Positions 50,438 through 60,465 of a stretch of 64,000 nucleotides of DNA are shown piece by piece (position 1 is the stretch's first letter; every line of letters begins with the position of its first letter). The translations under genes and the position numbers were made by a program. The DNA is from an uncultured Ruminococcus sp. (lineage in GTDB: Bacteria > Bacillota > Clostridia > Oscillospirales > Ruminococcaceae), in contig CAKSMF010000007.1 of the NCBI GenBank assembly GCA_934474025.1, positions 40,788 to 104,787 on the forward strand. Direction: 5' to 3'. The notes beneath the pieces were generated by a model. That model was not told the DNA's origin. It did no database searches and saw nothing but the letters and a program-made list of their open reading frames with translations.

Positions 50438-52694
50438 ATTCTGATATAGGCTCGGACCAATAAACTTGATTATATATATCCGTAAATCGATACATTAAAC
50501 GTACTTCACCTTCACCAACATCAACATTACTTATAGTCATATTATCCGAAACAGTAACCTGCTCACTTAAATAATAACTATCCTGATACTCACCGTCATA
50601 ACTATAAAAGTCACATAAGAAATCCAGTTTATCACCAACATTTATTTCTGTAAGACTTTTTGGAACGGTATCTGTTTCATTGTTGATATAATCCGTCGAA
50701 GCCCCTGCAATATATCCATCAGGATTTTCACTGTCAAAAACAAGTATTAAATTAACTCTGTCATCATTAAGCATTGCGGGAACATATCCTGTAATTGTGT
50801 AACTATCATCTGTTTCAGTAGTGTCAGTATGATAATACGCTACAGGCTGATTATTTATTGCAAGCCAGTTTCTTTCTGTATCTGGAATAAGATTTCCGTT
50901 TTCATCAAAGTCATATATATTGTCAAGTCCTAAATCTATATAGCCGTTTCCGTCATCATAGAACATATTAAGGTCTATTTTATGAACCATTTCCCATTGT
51001 CTTTCCGGAAGTTTCATAAAATAACCATTTTCATTCTGTTGCCAGAAAAGATTACTTGCATCAAAGAAATTCTGCGATACATATTCATTGACACTTTCCT
51101 GTGAAATGCCATCATCATTCATATAGCTGATACTTTTTCCAGATGAATCACCTAAAAATGCGTTTACAAGACTTCCTATAATATCAATATTTGCAGAAGA
51201 TGATGCATTACCCAATCCCAAAAGCGAAGATAAAGGAGAATTACTTGAATTACTTGCAATCTGTCCGCTTGTTTCCACCTTTGCAAACTGTCGTATACAA
51301 TTGCTGTAATCTGAACTCATTCCGATATTGTTATATATATTACAGGCTGAATCAACGTAGGAAGTTCTTTGATACGGAAAATATATTGATACACCATAAG
51401 AATTAGTTATACTTGATGATGTTCTGTTATATTTCACGGCATTTTTTAAAACTTTGCTGAGTTCAGTTCCCTCGGGAGTACCGACTTTTTCGGAAAAGTC
51501 AACCAAATCTATCTGGTCTATTTTGGAACTCTGTGCAAACTCTCTTGTTTTATAGCGAGCGTCCGAAATGTTCTGATAATTTTTATTCTGAATGCTATTA
51601 CTTACAGATTGTGAAAAACTATCTAATTTTTCCGGAACAGTATTTGAAAATTCTGCAAGGTCAATAATTGAAAGAGTAGTTTTTTGTCCTTTGCATTTCT
51701 GATTACAGCGTTCTACAAAATCATCTATAATATTTTTTCCAATGTCAACAGTAGGCATTGAAGTATTTTTTCCGAGTTCAGTAAGCCATTCTGTATAATA
51801 CCAACCTATTCCGGGTTCAGTTTCTTCAGAAGCAATCAAATAATCTGCATATTCATCAAGCATGAAAGCATTTTCAGCAGTTGCCATAAGGCAAGCATCA
51901 AATCCTATAAAATCAAACTTAACTCCTCCGTCTTTAAGTGCCTGATTTATTCCGCCAAGATTCATTGAACCACTTGATTTATATTTTTCGTCATATCCAT
52001 AACCGCTTACAGAACCACCGCCATGGTCCCATAAAATAAGTTCATTACGATTTGCCGGAAAATTCTTATTGCAATATTTTATAAATTCTGATAAAGTTTC
52101 TGGTGAAGTCATTGCTTTTTTGCCGTCGTCCTGAACTAAGCTTATAAGATTTCCGCCTTTAATCTGATAAATCTGATTAACATTTGAACTTATATTATTT
52201 GACTGCCATTGTGAACACCCTCCGGTATATAATATAATATCTATGTTGTTTCCAAGAGTGGCATTTTTCATTTCCTCAATATCAGAAGATGCCATTTCAT
52301 ATTTTGATTCAAGGTCAGTACCGCACATATAAACCATAATTGTAATTTTATCCTGATTGTTTCCCAGTATTTTGGTATATTTTTCACGTGAACCTTTTGC
52401 TACTGTGTTATCAACCTTAGTTTCAGTGCTTGCAAAATATCCGGAAGTATCCGAATTATCAGAGTCATTTCCTAAAAATCCACCTGCTCCTTTAAAAATC
52501 ATCATAAGAATAATTAAAAGTAATGCTCCGCCACTTCCACCGGCAATAGCACGTTTAGGAACACCTGAACTTCCTTTTCCTGAATAATCCTGTCCTCCAA
52601 CGTTTCCCGAACCGAGTCCGTTACCTCTTTTATGAACACCGTTACCACCGGAAGTAACGTTTTTATTTCTTGAACGTGGTCTTTTTTGTTCCAT
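50436..52694 (-). CDS. Clostripain-family (C11) cysteine peptidase, membrane-anchored
   Basis: 752 residues. A basic cytoplasmic N-terminus rich in Gly, Ser and Asn (residues 1-48) precedes a single membrane helix (49-70). The C11 domain (about 105-460) has the catalytic His in LWDHGGGSVSGYG and Cys in GFDACLMATAE. A long C-terminal extension of beta-rich character follows (550-750). It is expected to face outside and cleave after basic residues. ATG 52694 follows AAGGAG by 8 bases; the GTG at 52703 is too close to the RBS. Confidence 0.85.
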   Translation of the reverse strand: MEQKRPRSRNKNVTSGGNGVHKRGNGLGSGNVGGQDYSGKGSSGVPKRAIAGGSGGALLLIILMMIFKGAGGFLGNDSDNSDTSGYFASTETKVDNTVAKGSREKYTKILGNNQDKITIMVYMCGTDLESKYEMASSDIEEMKNATLGNNIDIILYTGGCSQWQSNNISSNVNQIYQIKGGNLISLVQDDGKKAMTSPETLSEFIKYCNKNFPANRNELILWDHGGGSVSGYGYDEKYKSSGSMNLGGINQALKDGGVKFDFIGFDACLMATAENAFMLDEYADYLIASEETEPGIGWYYTEWLTELGKNTSMPTVDIGKNIIDDFVERCNQKCKGQKTTLSIIDLAEFSNTVPEKLDSFSQSVSNSIQNKNYQNISDARYKTREFAQSSKIDQIDLVDFSEKVGTPEGTELSKVLKNAVKYNRTSSSITNSYGVSIYFPYQRTSYVDSACNIYNNIGMSSDYSNCIRQFAKVETSGQIASNSSNSPLSSLLGLGNASSSANIDIIGSLVNAFLGDSSGKSISYMNDDGISQESVNEYVSQNFFDASNLFWQQNENGYFMKLPERQWEMVHKIDLNMFYDDGNGYIDLGLDNIYDFDENGNLIPDTERNWLAINNQPVAYYHTDTTETDDSYTITGYVPAMLNDDRVNLILVFDSENPDGYIAGASTDYINNETDTVPKSLTEINVGDKLDFLCDFYSYDGEYQDSYYLSEQVTVSDNMTISNVDVGEGEVRLMYRFTDIYNQVYWSEPISE

Positions 52695-52728
52695 AAAAAA
52701 CACTCCTTATTTAGTGTATTTTAAGTTA

Positions 52729-52757
52729 ATTTTATCATGTATATTCATATTTGTCAA
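52729..52757 (-). promoter_or_regulatory. Promoter of the C11 peptidase gene
   Basis: Minus-strand TTGACA (complement of 52752-52757) and TAAAAT (complement of 52729-52734), spacer 17, directly after the upstream terminator. Confidence 0.75.
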
Positions 52758-52790
52758 TAAAAAAGAACGGAAATAATATCCGTTCTTTTG
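52758..52790 (-). terminator. Terminator of the symporter gene
   Basis: On the minus strand AAAAGAACGG and CCGTTCTTTT form a 10-bp stem followed by TTTATT. Confidence 0.85.
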
Positions 52791-52794
52791 GTGT

Positions 52795-54357
52795 TTACTT
52801 GATAGCACTGAAAGCATTATCAACAACTTTCTTTTCAGGAGCTTTTGTAAAACTACTTACAACCGGTACTACAATAAGTGAAACAATCATTGCAAACGCT
52901 CCGGCATTGATAGGGGAAAGAAGATTGAATTTAAGTCCTAAATCAATTATAGACTGCTTTATACCATCAAAAGCAGATATATTCATACTAAACAGAACCA
53001 TATGTATAACGCTTATTCCTATACCAGTACAGAAACTTGTCCAACAGGCAGTTTTTGAAGCTTTTTTCATGAAAAGACCATAAACAAAAGGGCCTAAGAA
53101 TGCTCCGGACAATGCACCCCATGAATATGACATGAGAGTAGAAATAGATGCATTTTTGTTACAGGCAATAATTACGGAAATAAGGAGAAAAACAGCTATA
53201 AATACACGCATTACAATAAGCTGTTTCTTTTCTGTAAAGTCCTTGACATGAGGTTTTATAAGGTCATTTGTGAGTGTTGAACTTGATGTAAGAACAAGTG
53301 ATGACAATGTAGACAGTGATGCAGAAAGTACAAGCACTACAACCAATCCTATCAAAGCACTTGGAAGAGCTTTCTGAAGAAGAGCAGGTACCATTGTATC
53401 ATATACAGGTCTTCCGTTAACAGTTTCGATAAAGTCTTTTCCTTTTTCGTTAGGGTCTAAAGTACAGTAAAGTCTTACAAAACCGCCCATAAAATAAGAA
53501 CCTCCGGCAACAACAAGTGCGAATATTGTTGAAATGACAGCCCCTTTTTTTATAGCCTGTTCATCTTTTATAGCATAGAATTTCTGCACCATCTGAGGAA
53601 GTCCCCATGTACCAAGAGAAGTAAGTATTACAACTCCAAGCAGATTAAGTGGGTCAGGACCTATCAGAGAGGCAAGTTTTTCGGCATCGGAAATTTCCTT
53701 GAGCTGTTCAACAGCACTTGAAAGTCCGCCCTTTGTTTTAACGGTAAGTGCAACAACTGTCGCAATACCAATAAGCATAATAATTCCCTGAAAAAAATCG
53801 TTGAGAGCAGTAGCTTTATAACCACCAAGAATTACATATATAGCAGAAAGTACAGCCATTGCGATAATAATAATTGTAGAACCGTTTTCACCAAAATCAA
53901 AAACCATTCCAAAAAGTCTCGATAATCCGTTATAAACAGATGCCGTATATGGTATCAGAAAAACAAATACAATAACAGCAGATGCGGTTTTAAGTGACTT
54001 TGAATCAAAGCGGTGTTCAAAAAACTCCGGCATTGTTTTAGCCTGTAAGTGATTTGACATTAATCGGGTACGTTTTCCAATAAGGAAAAACGGGATAAGA
54101 CTGCCTAAAATAGCGTTTCCTATGCCGACCCATGTTGTAGATATACCATACATCCAGCCAAACTGTCCGGCATATCCGATAAATACTACTGCCGAAAAAT
54201 ACGTTGTTCCGTAAGAAAAGGCAGTAAGCCAGCCTCCCACGCTACGACCGCCAAGCATAAAGTCATCAGCAGATTTTGTGAGGCGTGACGTGTAGAAGCC
54301 TATTCCTACCATGACAATAATATACACGGCAAGAATAATAAGTGTTGCGGTTTTCAT
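52795..54357 (-). CDS. Sodium:solute symporter (SSS family)
   Basis: 520 residues, about 13 membrane helices. N-terminal segment KSADDFMLGGRSVGGWLTAFSYG-like sequence (residues 28-50) and the LLGVVILTSLGTWGLPQMVQKFYAIKDE region (residues 240-265) are SSS hallmarks close to the PutP branch. Substrate is not predictable; proline, pantothenate and sugars are all possible. The two sodium-site serine/threonine residues in LSASLSTLSSLVL-type helix are present. RBS CGGAGAAG upstream of the ATG. Confidence 0.88.
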   Translation of the reverse strand: MKTATLIILAVYIIVMVGIGFYTSRLTKSADDFMLGGRSVGGWLTAFSYGTTYFSAVVFIGYAGQFGWMYGISTTWVGIGNAILGSLIPFFLIGKRTRLMSNHLQAKTMPEFFEHRFDSKSLKTASAVIVFVFLIPYTASVYNGLSRLFGMVFDFGENGSTIIIIAMAVLSAIYVILGGYKATALNDFFQGIIMLIGIATVVALTVKTKGGLSSAVEQLKEISDAEKLASLIGPDPLNLLGVVILTSLGTWGLPQMVQKFYAIKDEQAIKKGAVISTIFALVVAGGSYFMGGFVRLYCTLDPNEKGKDFIETVNGRPVYDTMVPALLQKALPSALIGLVVVLVLSASLSTLSSLVLTSSSTLTNDLIKPHVKDFTEKKQLIVMRVFIAVFLLISVIIACNKNASISTLMSYSWGALSGAFLGPFVYGLFMKKASKTACWTSFCTGIGISVIHMVLFSMNISAFDGIKQSIIDLGLKFNLLSPINAGAFAMIVSLIVVPVVSSFTKAPEKKVVDNAFSAIK

Positions 54358-54427
54358 TTTTTATAACTTCTCCGTTCTGAAAAATTCACTGCTTTAAAGC
54401 TTTAACAATTTAAAGAAGCGTACTCCT

Positions 54428-54456
54428 ATTATAATATATTAAGTAAATTTTGTCAA
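54428..54456 (-). promoter_or_regulatory. Promoter of the symporter gene
   Basis: Minus-strand TTGACA (complement of 54451-54456) and TATAAT (complement of 54428-54433), spacer 17. Confidence 0.8.
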
Positions 54457-54486
54457 TCCCGATTTATATATTTAATTTTTTTGATG

Positions 54487-54515
54487 TTGACAAAAATTCA
54501 AGAATATGGTATAGT
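54487..54515 (+). promoter_or_regulatory. Promoter of the fhs operon
   Basis: TTGACA at 54487-54492 and TATAGT at 54510-54515, spacer 17, leaving a leader of about 110 bases. Confidence 0.75.
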
Positions 54516-54564
54516 AATATCATGACAGAAATGCTGATAGCTGAATATACAGTTGTTGAAAAAA

Positions 54565-54589
54565 ATCCCCGCCATTATGGTAAGGGGAT
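54565..54589 (+). other. Hairpin in the fhs leader
   Basis: ATCCCC/GGGGAT encloses CCA-tta-TGG. No T-run follows and it does not match the tetrahydrofolate riboswitch as I know it. Confidence 0.35.
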
Positions 54590-54634
54590 AAAGTCATTTC
54601 TGAAATAAAATTTTATGAAAATCGGAGGAAACCC

Positions 54635-56308
54635 ATGTTATCAGATATCGAAATTGCTCAGGGTGCAAAAATGAAGTATATAAATGAAATCGCTGAATCA
54701 ATCGGCATAGGGTATGACGATATTGAACCTTATGGACATTATAAAGCAAAAGTTTCAGAAGCACTCTATTCAAAACTCGCCGATAAAAAAGACGGTAAAT
54801 TAATACTTGTCACTGCAATAAATCCAACTCCGGCAGGGGAGGGAAAAACAACCGTTAGTGCAGGACTTGCTGAAGCTATGGGACAAATCGGTAAAAAAGC
54901 CGTTCTTGCATTGCGTGAACCTTCTTTAGGTCCTGTATTTGGTATAAAAGGTGGAGCTGCCGGCGGTGGTTATGCTCAGGTTGTTCCTATGGAAGATATA
55001 AACCTGCATTTTACTGGAGATATGCACGCAATCACTTCTGCAAACAATCTTCTTTGTGCAATTATTGACAATCATATTCAACAAGGAAATGAATTAAAGA
55101 TTGACCAGAGACGTATAATGTTCAAGCGTTGCATGGATATGAACGACAGAGCATTAAGAAATATTGTAATAGGACTTGGCGGTAAAGTAAATGGTGTTCC
55201 TCGTGAGGACGGTTTCAATATAACTGTTGCATCTGAAATTATGGCTATACTTTGCCTTGCCTCTGATGTTTCAGACCTGAAAGAAAGACTTGGAAATATA
55301 CTTGTCGGATACAATCTCAGCGGAGAACCTGTTTTTGCTAAACAGTTAGGAGTATGCGGTGCTATGACTGCACTTCTTAAAGATGCTCTTAAACCAAATC
55401 TTGTACAGACTCTTGAAAATAATCCGGCATTTATTCATGGCGGACCTTTTGCAAACATTGCTCATGGCTGTAACTCACTCCGTGCAACTAAGCTTGCTCT
55501 TAAACTCGGCGATTATTGCATAACAGAAGCAGGATTCGGTTCTGATTTAGGTGCTGAAAAGTTTTTCGATATAAAGTGTCGTTACGGAAATTTAAATCCT
55601 TCATGCGTAGTATTGGTTGCAACAATAAGAGCATTGAAATATAATGGGGGAGTTCCTAAAACTGACTTGTCTGCTGAAAATATCAATGCCCTCGAAAAAG
55701 GTATTGTTAATCTTAAAACTCATATAGAAAATATGCATAAATATAACGTTCCTGTAGTAGTAGCTATTAACCGTTTCGGAACTGATACAGACAGTGAAGT
55801 TGAATTTGTAGAAAAATTCTGTGCTGAAATGGGCGTTGAAGTATCTATGTGTGAAGTTTTCGCAAAAGGCGGAGCAGGCGGAACTGACCTTGCTGAAAAA
55901 GTTTGTGCTGTCATAGATAATAACACTGAAAATAACTTTGCACCAATATATGACGAAAAACTTCCTATAAAAGAAAAAGTTGAAATCATTGCCCGTGAAA
56001 TATATCGTGCAGACGGAGTTGTATATACTACTCAGGCTGAAAAGGCTATAAAGGAAATTGAAAACATAGGTTTCGGACAGTTGCCGGTATGCGTTGCAAA
56101 AACACAGTATTCTCTTTCTGATAATCCGGCACTTCTCGGAAAACCTGAAAACTTTAAAATTACAGTCCGTGATGCAAAGTTGTCTTCTGGTGCAGGATTT
56201 GTTGTAATATATACCGGAGATATTCTTACTATGCCGGGACTTCCTAAAAAGCCGTCTGCATTTAATATCGACTGTGATAACAATGGAAATATCACAGGTC
56301 TTTTCTGA
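54635..56308 (+). CDS. fhs: Formate-tetrahydrofolate ligase
   Basis: Makes 10-formyl-THF from formate, THF and ATP for purine synthesis and one-carbon flow. P-loop TPAGEGKTTVSAGLAEAMG near residue 66, REPSLGPVFGIKGGAAGGGYAQV-type segment split around residues 93-115, and KAGAGGTDLA-like KGGAGGTDLA are present. Length 557 is normal. CGGAGG RBS. First gene of a run that continues with tsaE and tsaB. Confidence 0.96.
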   Translation: MLSDIEIAQGAKMKYINEIAESIGIGYDDIEPYGHYKAKVSEALYSKLADKKDGKLILVTAINPTPAGEGKTTVSAGLAEAMGQIGKKAVLALREPSLGPVFGIKGGAAGGGYAQVVPMEDINLHFTGDMHAITSANNLLCAIIDNHIQQGNELKIDQRRIMFKRCMDMNDRALRNIVIGLGGKVNGVPREDGFNITVASEIMAILCLASDVSDLKERLGNILVGYNLSGEPVFAKQLGVCGAMTALLKDALKPNLVQTLENNPAFIHGGPFANIAHGCNSLRATKLALKLGDYCITEAGFGSDLGAEKFFDIKCRYGNLNPSCVVLVATIRALKYNGGVPKTDLSAENINALEKGIVNLKTHIENMHKYNVPVVVAINRFGTDTDSEVEFVEKFCAEMGVEVSMCEVFAKGGAGGTDLAEKVCAVIDNNTENNFAPIYDEKLPIKEKVEIIAREIYRADGVVYTTQAEKAIKEIENIGFGQLPVCVAKTQYSLSDNPALLGKPENFKITVRDAKLSSGAGFVVIYTGDILTMPGLPKKPSAFNIDCDNNGNITGLF

Positions 56309-56742
56309 TGAGTATGAGAGTTATAACGCATTCACCGGAAGAAACTATTAAAACCGCTGAAAAAATAGGTTCTTTATTAAAAGCGGGGGACATGATTGCA
56401 TATAAAGGCGGTCTCGGAGCAGGAAAAACTACTTTCACTCGTGGAATCGCTAATGGTCTTGGGTTGGGGGATTGTGTATCTTCCCCAACTTTTGCCCTTG
56501 TTAATGAATACAGAGGAAAAAATATTACTCTGTATCACTTTGATATGTATCGTATTCAAACTGAAGACGGTCTTGAAACCACTGGTTTTTTTGATTATCC
56601 TTTTGAAGATAACATCGCCGTTATTGAGTGGTCTGAAAATATAGCTGAATTTCTTCCTGAAAATATAATATACATTACAATAAATACTATCGGTGAAAAT
56701 GACAGGGAAATCATTATTGAAGGTGGTGAAAGATTTTGCTGA
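56308..56742 (+). CDS. tsaE: tRNA t6A37 biosynthesis ATPase TsaE
   Basis: ATPase of the TsaBDE complex that makes N6-threonylcarbamoyladenosine on tRNA. Walker A GGLGAGKTTFTRGIA, then SSPTFALVNEY and a FDMYRI segment near HFDMYRIQ, are typical. Length 144. Its ATG shares one base with the fhs stop. Confidence 0.93.
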   Translation: MSMRVITHSPEETIKTAEKIGSLLKAGDMIAYKGGLGAGKTTFTRGIANGLGLGDCVSSPTFALVNEYRGKNITLYHFDMYRIQTEDGLETTGFFDYPFEDNIAVIEWSENIAEFLPENIIYITINTIGENDREIIIEGGERFC

Positions 56743-57422
56743 TACTTGGAATCGATACTTCCGGAAAAACTGCTTCTGCTTCACTTTTTGACACTGAAAC
56801 AAATACATTTCTTGCTGAAAGCACTCTTTATACGCAGAAAACACATTCACAGGTTATAATGCCTATAGTAAAAGACATTATTTTTCAGACAGGAAAAACT
56901 ATGTCAGATATTGGACTTATAGCTGTTGCAAATGGTCCCGGTTCATATACAGGACTGCGTATAGGTGTTTCTGCTGTAAAAGCAATGTGTTTTGCTCTTG
57001 ATATAAAATGTACAGGAGTTTCCACCTTAGAGGGATTGGCATTTAATAACACAGCATTCAAAGGAGTAATATGTTCAGTTATGAAAGCAAGGGGAGAACT
57101 TGTTTATACCTGCTCATATAAAAATGATACTCATCTTGAACAAATATGCGAAGAAAAAATTATTTCTCGTGATGAATTGGCTGAATTTCTTAAAGAAGTC
57201 AATTCAGATGTATTGTTATGCGGAGATGGTGCTGAAGACTTTTTTAAGGATTATGCATTACCAAAATTATATATAGCACCTCCGCAGAGCAGGTTACAAA
57301 ATGCTTGTGGTGTGTGTCTTACTTCACTTTCAAAAGAGTCTGTTTCACCTGATGAACTTGAAGTATCATATTTACAGAAAGTCAAAGCAGAAAAAGACTT
57401 GGAAAACATTAAAAATTCGTAA
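56736..57422 (+). CDS. tsaB: tRNA t6A37 biosynthesis protein TsaB
   Basis: Inactive ASKHA-fold partner of TsaD in t6A synthesis. LGIDTSGKTASASLFD at the start and NGPGSYTGLRIG near residue 67 are diagnostic. It begins with TTG 56736, 6 bases after AAGGTGGTGA and overlapping tsaE by 7 bases. tsaD is not in the window. Confidence 0.92.
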   Translation: MLILGIDTSGKTASASLFDTETNTFLAESTLYTQKTHSQVIMPIVKDIIFQTGKTMSDIGLIAVANGPGSYTGLRIGVSAVKAMCFALDIKCTGVSTLEGLAFNNTAFKGVICSVMKARGELVYTCSYKNDTHLEQICEEKIISRDELAEFLKEVNSDVLLCGDGAEDFFKDYALPKLYIAPPQSRLQNACGVCLTSLSKESVSPDELEVSYLQKVKAEKDLENIKNS

Positions 57423-57439
57423 AATCGGAGGATTATAAA

Positions 57440-57880
57440 ATGATTGCTATAGGTTGTGACCACGCCGGCGTGGAAATGAAGAAAGCTGTTATTGAAGAAC
57501 TTTCTGAAAAAGGATTTGAATTTAAAGATATGGGAACTGACGGTCAGCCTTGTGACTATCCAGTTATTGCTAAGGCTGTATGTAATGAAGTTGTTTCCGA
57601 AAACTGTGAAAAGGGTATTTTAATTTGTGGCACTGGTATAGGAATGTCAATAGCTGCCAATAAAGTTAAAGGTATAAGAGCAGCTTTGTGTTCTGATTCT
57701 TTTTCCACTAAATTCACACGTCTGCACAATGATTCTAATGTTATGTGTATGGGTGCTAGAGTTCTTGGAAACGGTCTCGCTGTTGAACTCGCTGAAATTT
57801 TCCTTACAACCGGTTTTGAAGGGGGCAGACATCAGAGAAGAATTGACCTTATCACTGATATAGAAAATAATAATCTGTAA
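57440..57880 (+). CDS. rpiB: Ribose-5-phosphate isomerase B
   Basis: Interconverts ribose- and ribulose-5-phosphate. GCDHAGVEMK at the start, active-site Cys in CGTGIGMSIAANK and phosphate-binding RVLG segment (GARVLGNGLA) are present. Length 146. CGGAGG RBS. Confidence 0.95.
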   Translation: MIAIGCDHAGVEMKKAVIEELSEKGFEFKDMGTDGQPCDYPVIAKAVCNEVVSENCEKGILICGTGIGMSIAANKVKGIRAALCSDSFSTKFTRLHNDSNVMCMGARVLGNGLAVELAEIFLTTGFEGGRHQRRIDLITDIENNNL

Positions 57881-57915
57881 TATTCAGGTTAAAATAATAA
57901 AGGAGGTACTGACTT

Positions 57916-58545
57916 ATGGGAGAGTTACATATTATTGACCACCCGCTTGTTCAGCACAAAATTTCACTTATGAGAGATAAGAACACTGGTTCAAAAGAAT
58001 TCAGAGAGCTTGTTTCTGAAACTGCAATGTTTATCTGTTATGAAGCTACACGTGATTTACCTTTAAAGGAAATCGAACTTGAAACACCAGTAGCCGTTGC
58101 AAAAACAAAAATAATCTCCGGCAGAAAACTTGCTTTTGTACCAATTTTAAGAGCAGGTCTCGGAATGATAGAAGGTGTTACCGCACTTGTTCCGGCTGCA
58201 AAAATTGGTCATATCGGACTTTTCAGAGACCCTGAAACACACAAATCAGTCAAGTACTACTCTAAATTGCCAGATGATGTTGCTGAAAGAGATTGTATAA
58301 TTATTGACCCTATGCTTGCTACTGGAGATTCTGCTTGTTCAGCTATCAGCGAACTTAAAAAACTCGGCGTTAAAAACATAAAGTTTATGTGTATTATTTG
58401 TTCACCAGAGGGCGTTGAAACCGTAAAAAGAGAACACCCAGACGTTGATATTTACGCAGGTGCAGAAGATATGGGACTCAATGAAGAAAAATACATAGTT
58501 CCGGGTATAGGTGACGCTGGCGACAGAATGTTCGGTACTAAGTAA
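57916..58545 (+). CDS. upp: Uracil phosphoribosyltransferase
   Basis: Salvages uracil to UMP with PRPP. The HPLVQHKISLMRD start, PILRAGLGM, PRPP motif IIDPMLATGDSACSAI and C-terminal YIVPGIGDAGDRMFGT are all intact. Length 209. AAAGGAGG RBS. Confidence 0.96.
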   Translation: MGELHIIDHPLVQHKISLMRDKNTGSKEFRELVSETAMFICYEATRDLPLKEIELETPVAVAKTKIISGRKLAFVPILRAGLGMIEGVTALVPAAKIGHIGLFRDPETHKSVKYYSKLPDDVAERDCIIIDPMLATGDSACSAISELKKLGVKNIKFMCIICSPEGVETVKREHPDVDIYAGAEDMGLNEEKYIVPGIGDAGDRMFGTK

Positions 58546-58568
58546 TCACAAAAGGAGATCATATTAAT

Positions 58569-59393
58569 ATGTCAAATGAATGTAATAACGATTGTTCAAG
58601 CTGTGCAAGTTCTGGCAATTGTGATAAACCACAGAGCTTTCTTGAAAAGCCCAATAAACTCAGCAACATAGGAAAAGTTATCGGCGTTGTAAGCGGTAAG
58701 GGTGGTGTTGGAAAAACAATGGTTTCATCACTTCTTGCTGTAAGTATGCAGAGACGAAATAAAAATGTTGGTGTTCTTGATGCCGATATAACAGGACCTT
58801 CAGTACCAAAGGCTTTCGGAATACATGGCAAGGCAGAAGCTTGTGAAGAAGGAATTTTTCCGGCAAAGAGCAAAAACGGCATTGATATTATGTCAGTAAA
58901 TCTTTTGCTTGAAAATGAATCTGACCCTGTTGTATGGAGAGGTCCTATTATTGCCGGAGTTGTAAAACAATTCTGGACTGATGTTATATGGAAAGATACT
59001 GAATATCTTTTTGTTGATATGCCACCGGGAACAGGCGATGTTCCTTTAACAGTTTTCCAGTCACTTCCTGTTGACGGAATCGTTATTGTAACATCTCCGC
59101 AGGAACTTGTATCAATGATTGTCGGAAAAGCTGTAAAAATGGCTAAAATAATGAATATTCCAATTATAGGAATCATTGAAAATATGAGTTATTATGAATG
59201 TCCCGATTGCGGAAAGAAAATTAATGTATTCGGTGATAGTCATCTTGACGAAATCGCTGGACAGTATGGTATTCCTGTACTTGCAAGACTTCCGATATGC
59301 ACAGACCTTGCAAAACTCTGTGATAACGGAAAAATAGAAGATTTCAAGGGCGACTGGATTGAAAATGCAGTAGATAAAATTGAAAATCTTTAA
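58569..59393 (+). CDS. mrp: Mrp/ApbC/NBP35-type Fe-S cluster carrier ATPase
   Basis: P-loop ATPase that carries 4Fe-4S clusters to apo-proteins. Deviant Walker A SGKGGVGKTMVSSLLA near residue 40, DADITGPSVPKAFG, DMPPGTGDVPL and a C-terminal CPDCGKK cluster-binding CxxC are visible. A cysteine-rich N-terminus (C5, C9, C12, C18) resembles NBP35-like members. Length 274. Useful context for the many Fe-S proteins encoded here. Confidence 0.9.
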   Translation: MSNECNNDCSSCASSGNCDKPQSFLEKPNKLSNIGKVIGVVSGKGGVGKTMVSSLLAVSMQRRNKNVGVLDADITGPSVPKAFGIHGKAEACEEGIFPAKSKNGIDIMSVNLLLENESDPVVWRGPIIAGVVKQFWTDVIWKDTEYLFVDMPPGTGDVPLTVFQSLPVDGIVIVTSPQELVSMIVGKAVKMAKIMNIPIIGIIENMSYYECPDCGKKINVFGDSHLDEIAGQYGIPVLARLPICTDLAKLCDNGKIEDFKGDWIENAVDKIENL

Positions 59394-59404
59394 TTGAAAT
59401 TTAA

Positions 59405-59449
59405 AACTCCCGTTTGTTATATATGGTAACAAATGGGAGTTATTTTTAT
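59405..59449. terminator. Bidirectional terminator between mrp and mreB
   Basis: AACTCCCGTTTGTT and AACAAATGGGAGTT form a 14-bp stem with one G-U, followed by TATTTTTATT. Confidence 0.9.
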
Positions 59450-60465
59450 TAATATTTGTGTAGTGTAGCTGTTTCAAAACCGTCAAGCAGATTTTTCATT
59501 TTTCCGAATGCAAGCCCTGTACCTTTTGCAACACAGTTAACAGCATCTTTTGCAACAATGCATTTTATACCAAGGGTACGGTTTATAAGATGAGAGAGAC
59601 CTCCTAATAATGCTCCTCCTCCTGTAAGAAGTAAACCATTATCATATATATCTCCGACAAGTTCGGGAGGGGATTCCTCAAGAACTTTTCTTACAGCTTC
59701 CATAATTGCGAAAGTATCATCTTCAACAGCCTTAAAAAGTTCAGTTTCGCTGATTAATACTTGAGAGGGGAGTCCTTTGAGCAGGCTTCTTCCTTTAACA
59801 ATAAATGTTATATCGTCACTCGGGTCATAAAGATTGCATAGACCTATTTTTACTTTTTCTGCCATGCGTTCTCCTATGAGAAGTTTGTATTTGTTCTGCA
59901 TATATTTTATTATTGAATGGTCAATAGAGTTTCCGGCAACCTTTATTGTATGGGAAGTTACAACGCCATTCATTGAAACAATAGCTATATCAGTAGTGCC
60001 TCCGCCAATATCAACAATCATGTGTCCTTTGGCTTTGGCAATATCGACTTCTGCTCCAATCATAGCAGCAACTGGTTCTTGTATAAGATATACCTGTCTT
60101 GCACCAGCAAACTTTGCAGCATCAACTATTGCACGACTTTCTATATCAGTAACAAACGCCGGAACGCATATAATGATACGTGGTTTAAGTAACTGATGTC
60201 CGGAAATCTTTATAATAAATTCACGAATCATGCTTTTAGCTAAATCGTCATCTGAAATAACTCCGTCACTTACCGGACGTGATACGCAGATATAATCCGG
60301 ATTTCTTCCTATCATTTCATAGGCTTCTTTTCCAACTGCTAAAACTCTTTCTGTTCGTGTATTGTATGCTATAACTGACGGTTCACTTAAAACAACTCCT
60401 TTGTTTCCCATAGTTATAACGATATTTGAAGTTCCTAAATCTATTCCGATATCATTATTTGACAT
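59449..60465 (-). CDS. mreB: Rod-shape determining actin homologue MreB/Mbl
   Basis: Bacterial actin that guides side-wall peptidoglycan synthesis. Phosphate-1 motif GIDLGTSNIVI, PAFVTDIESRAIVDAAKFAGA, the phosphate-2 motif VDIGGGTTDIAIVSMNG and LLTGGGALLGGL are intact. Length 338 is typical. No mreC or mreD follows; it overlaps recD2 by 11 bases, so it belongs to an isolated MreB paralogue group rather than the mreBCD operon. RBS AAAGGAAT. Confidence 0.9.
   Translation of the reverse strand: MSNNDIGIDLGTSNIVITMGNKGVVLSEPSVIAYNTRTERVLAVGKEAYEMIGRNPDYICVSRPVSDGVISDDDLAKSMIREFIIKISGHQLLKPRIIICVPAFVTDIESRAIVDAAKFAGARQVYLIQEPVAAMIGAEVDIAKAKGHMIVDIGGGTTDIAIVSMNGVVTSHTIKVAGNSIDHSIIKYMQNKYKLLIGERMAEKVKIGLCNLYDPSDDITFIVKGRSLLKGLPSQVLISETELFKAVEDDTFAIMEAVRKVLEESPPELVGDIYDNGLLLTGGGALLGGLSHLINRTLGIKCIVAKDAVNCVAKGTGLAFGKMKNLLDGFETATLHKY

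Noticed and set aside
54540..54634. Tetrahydrofolate riboswitch in the fhs leader
   Set aside because: Only one simple hairpin is present; the conserved riboswitch core is not seen.
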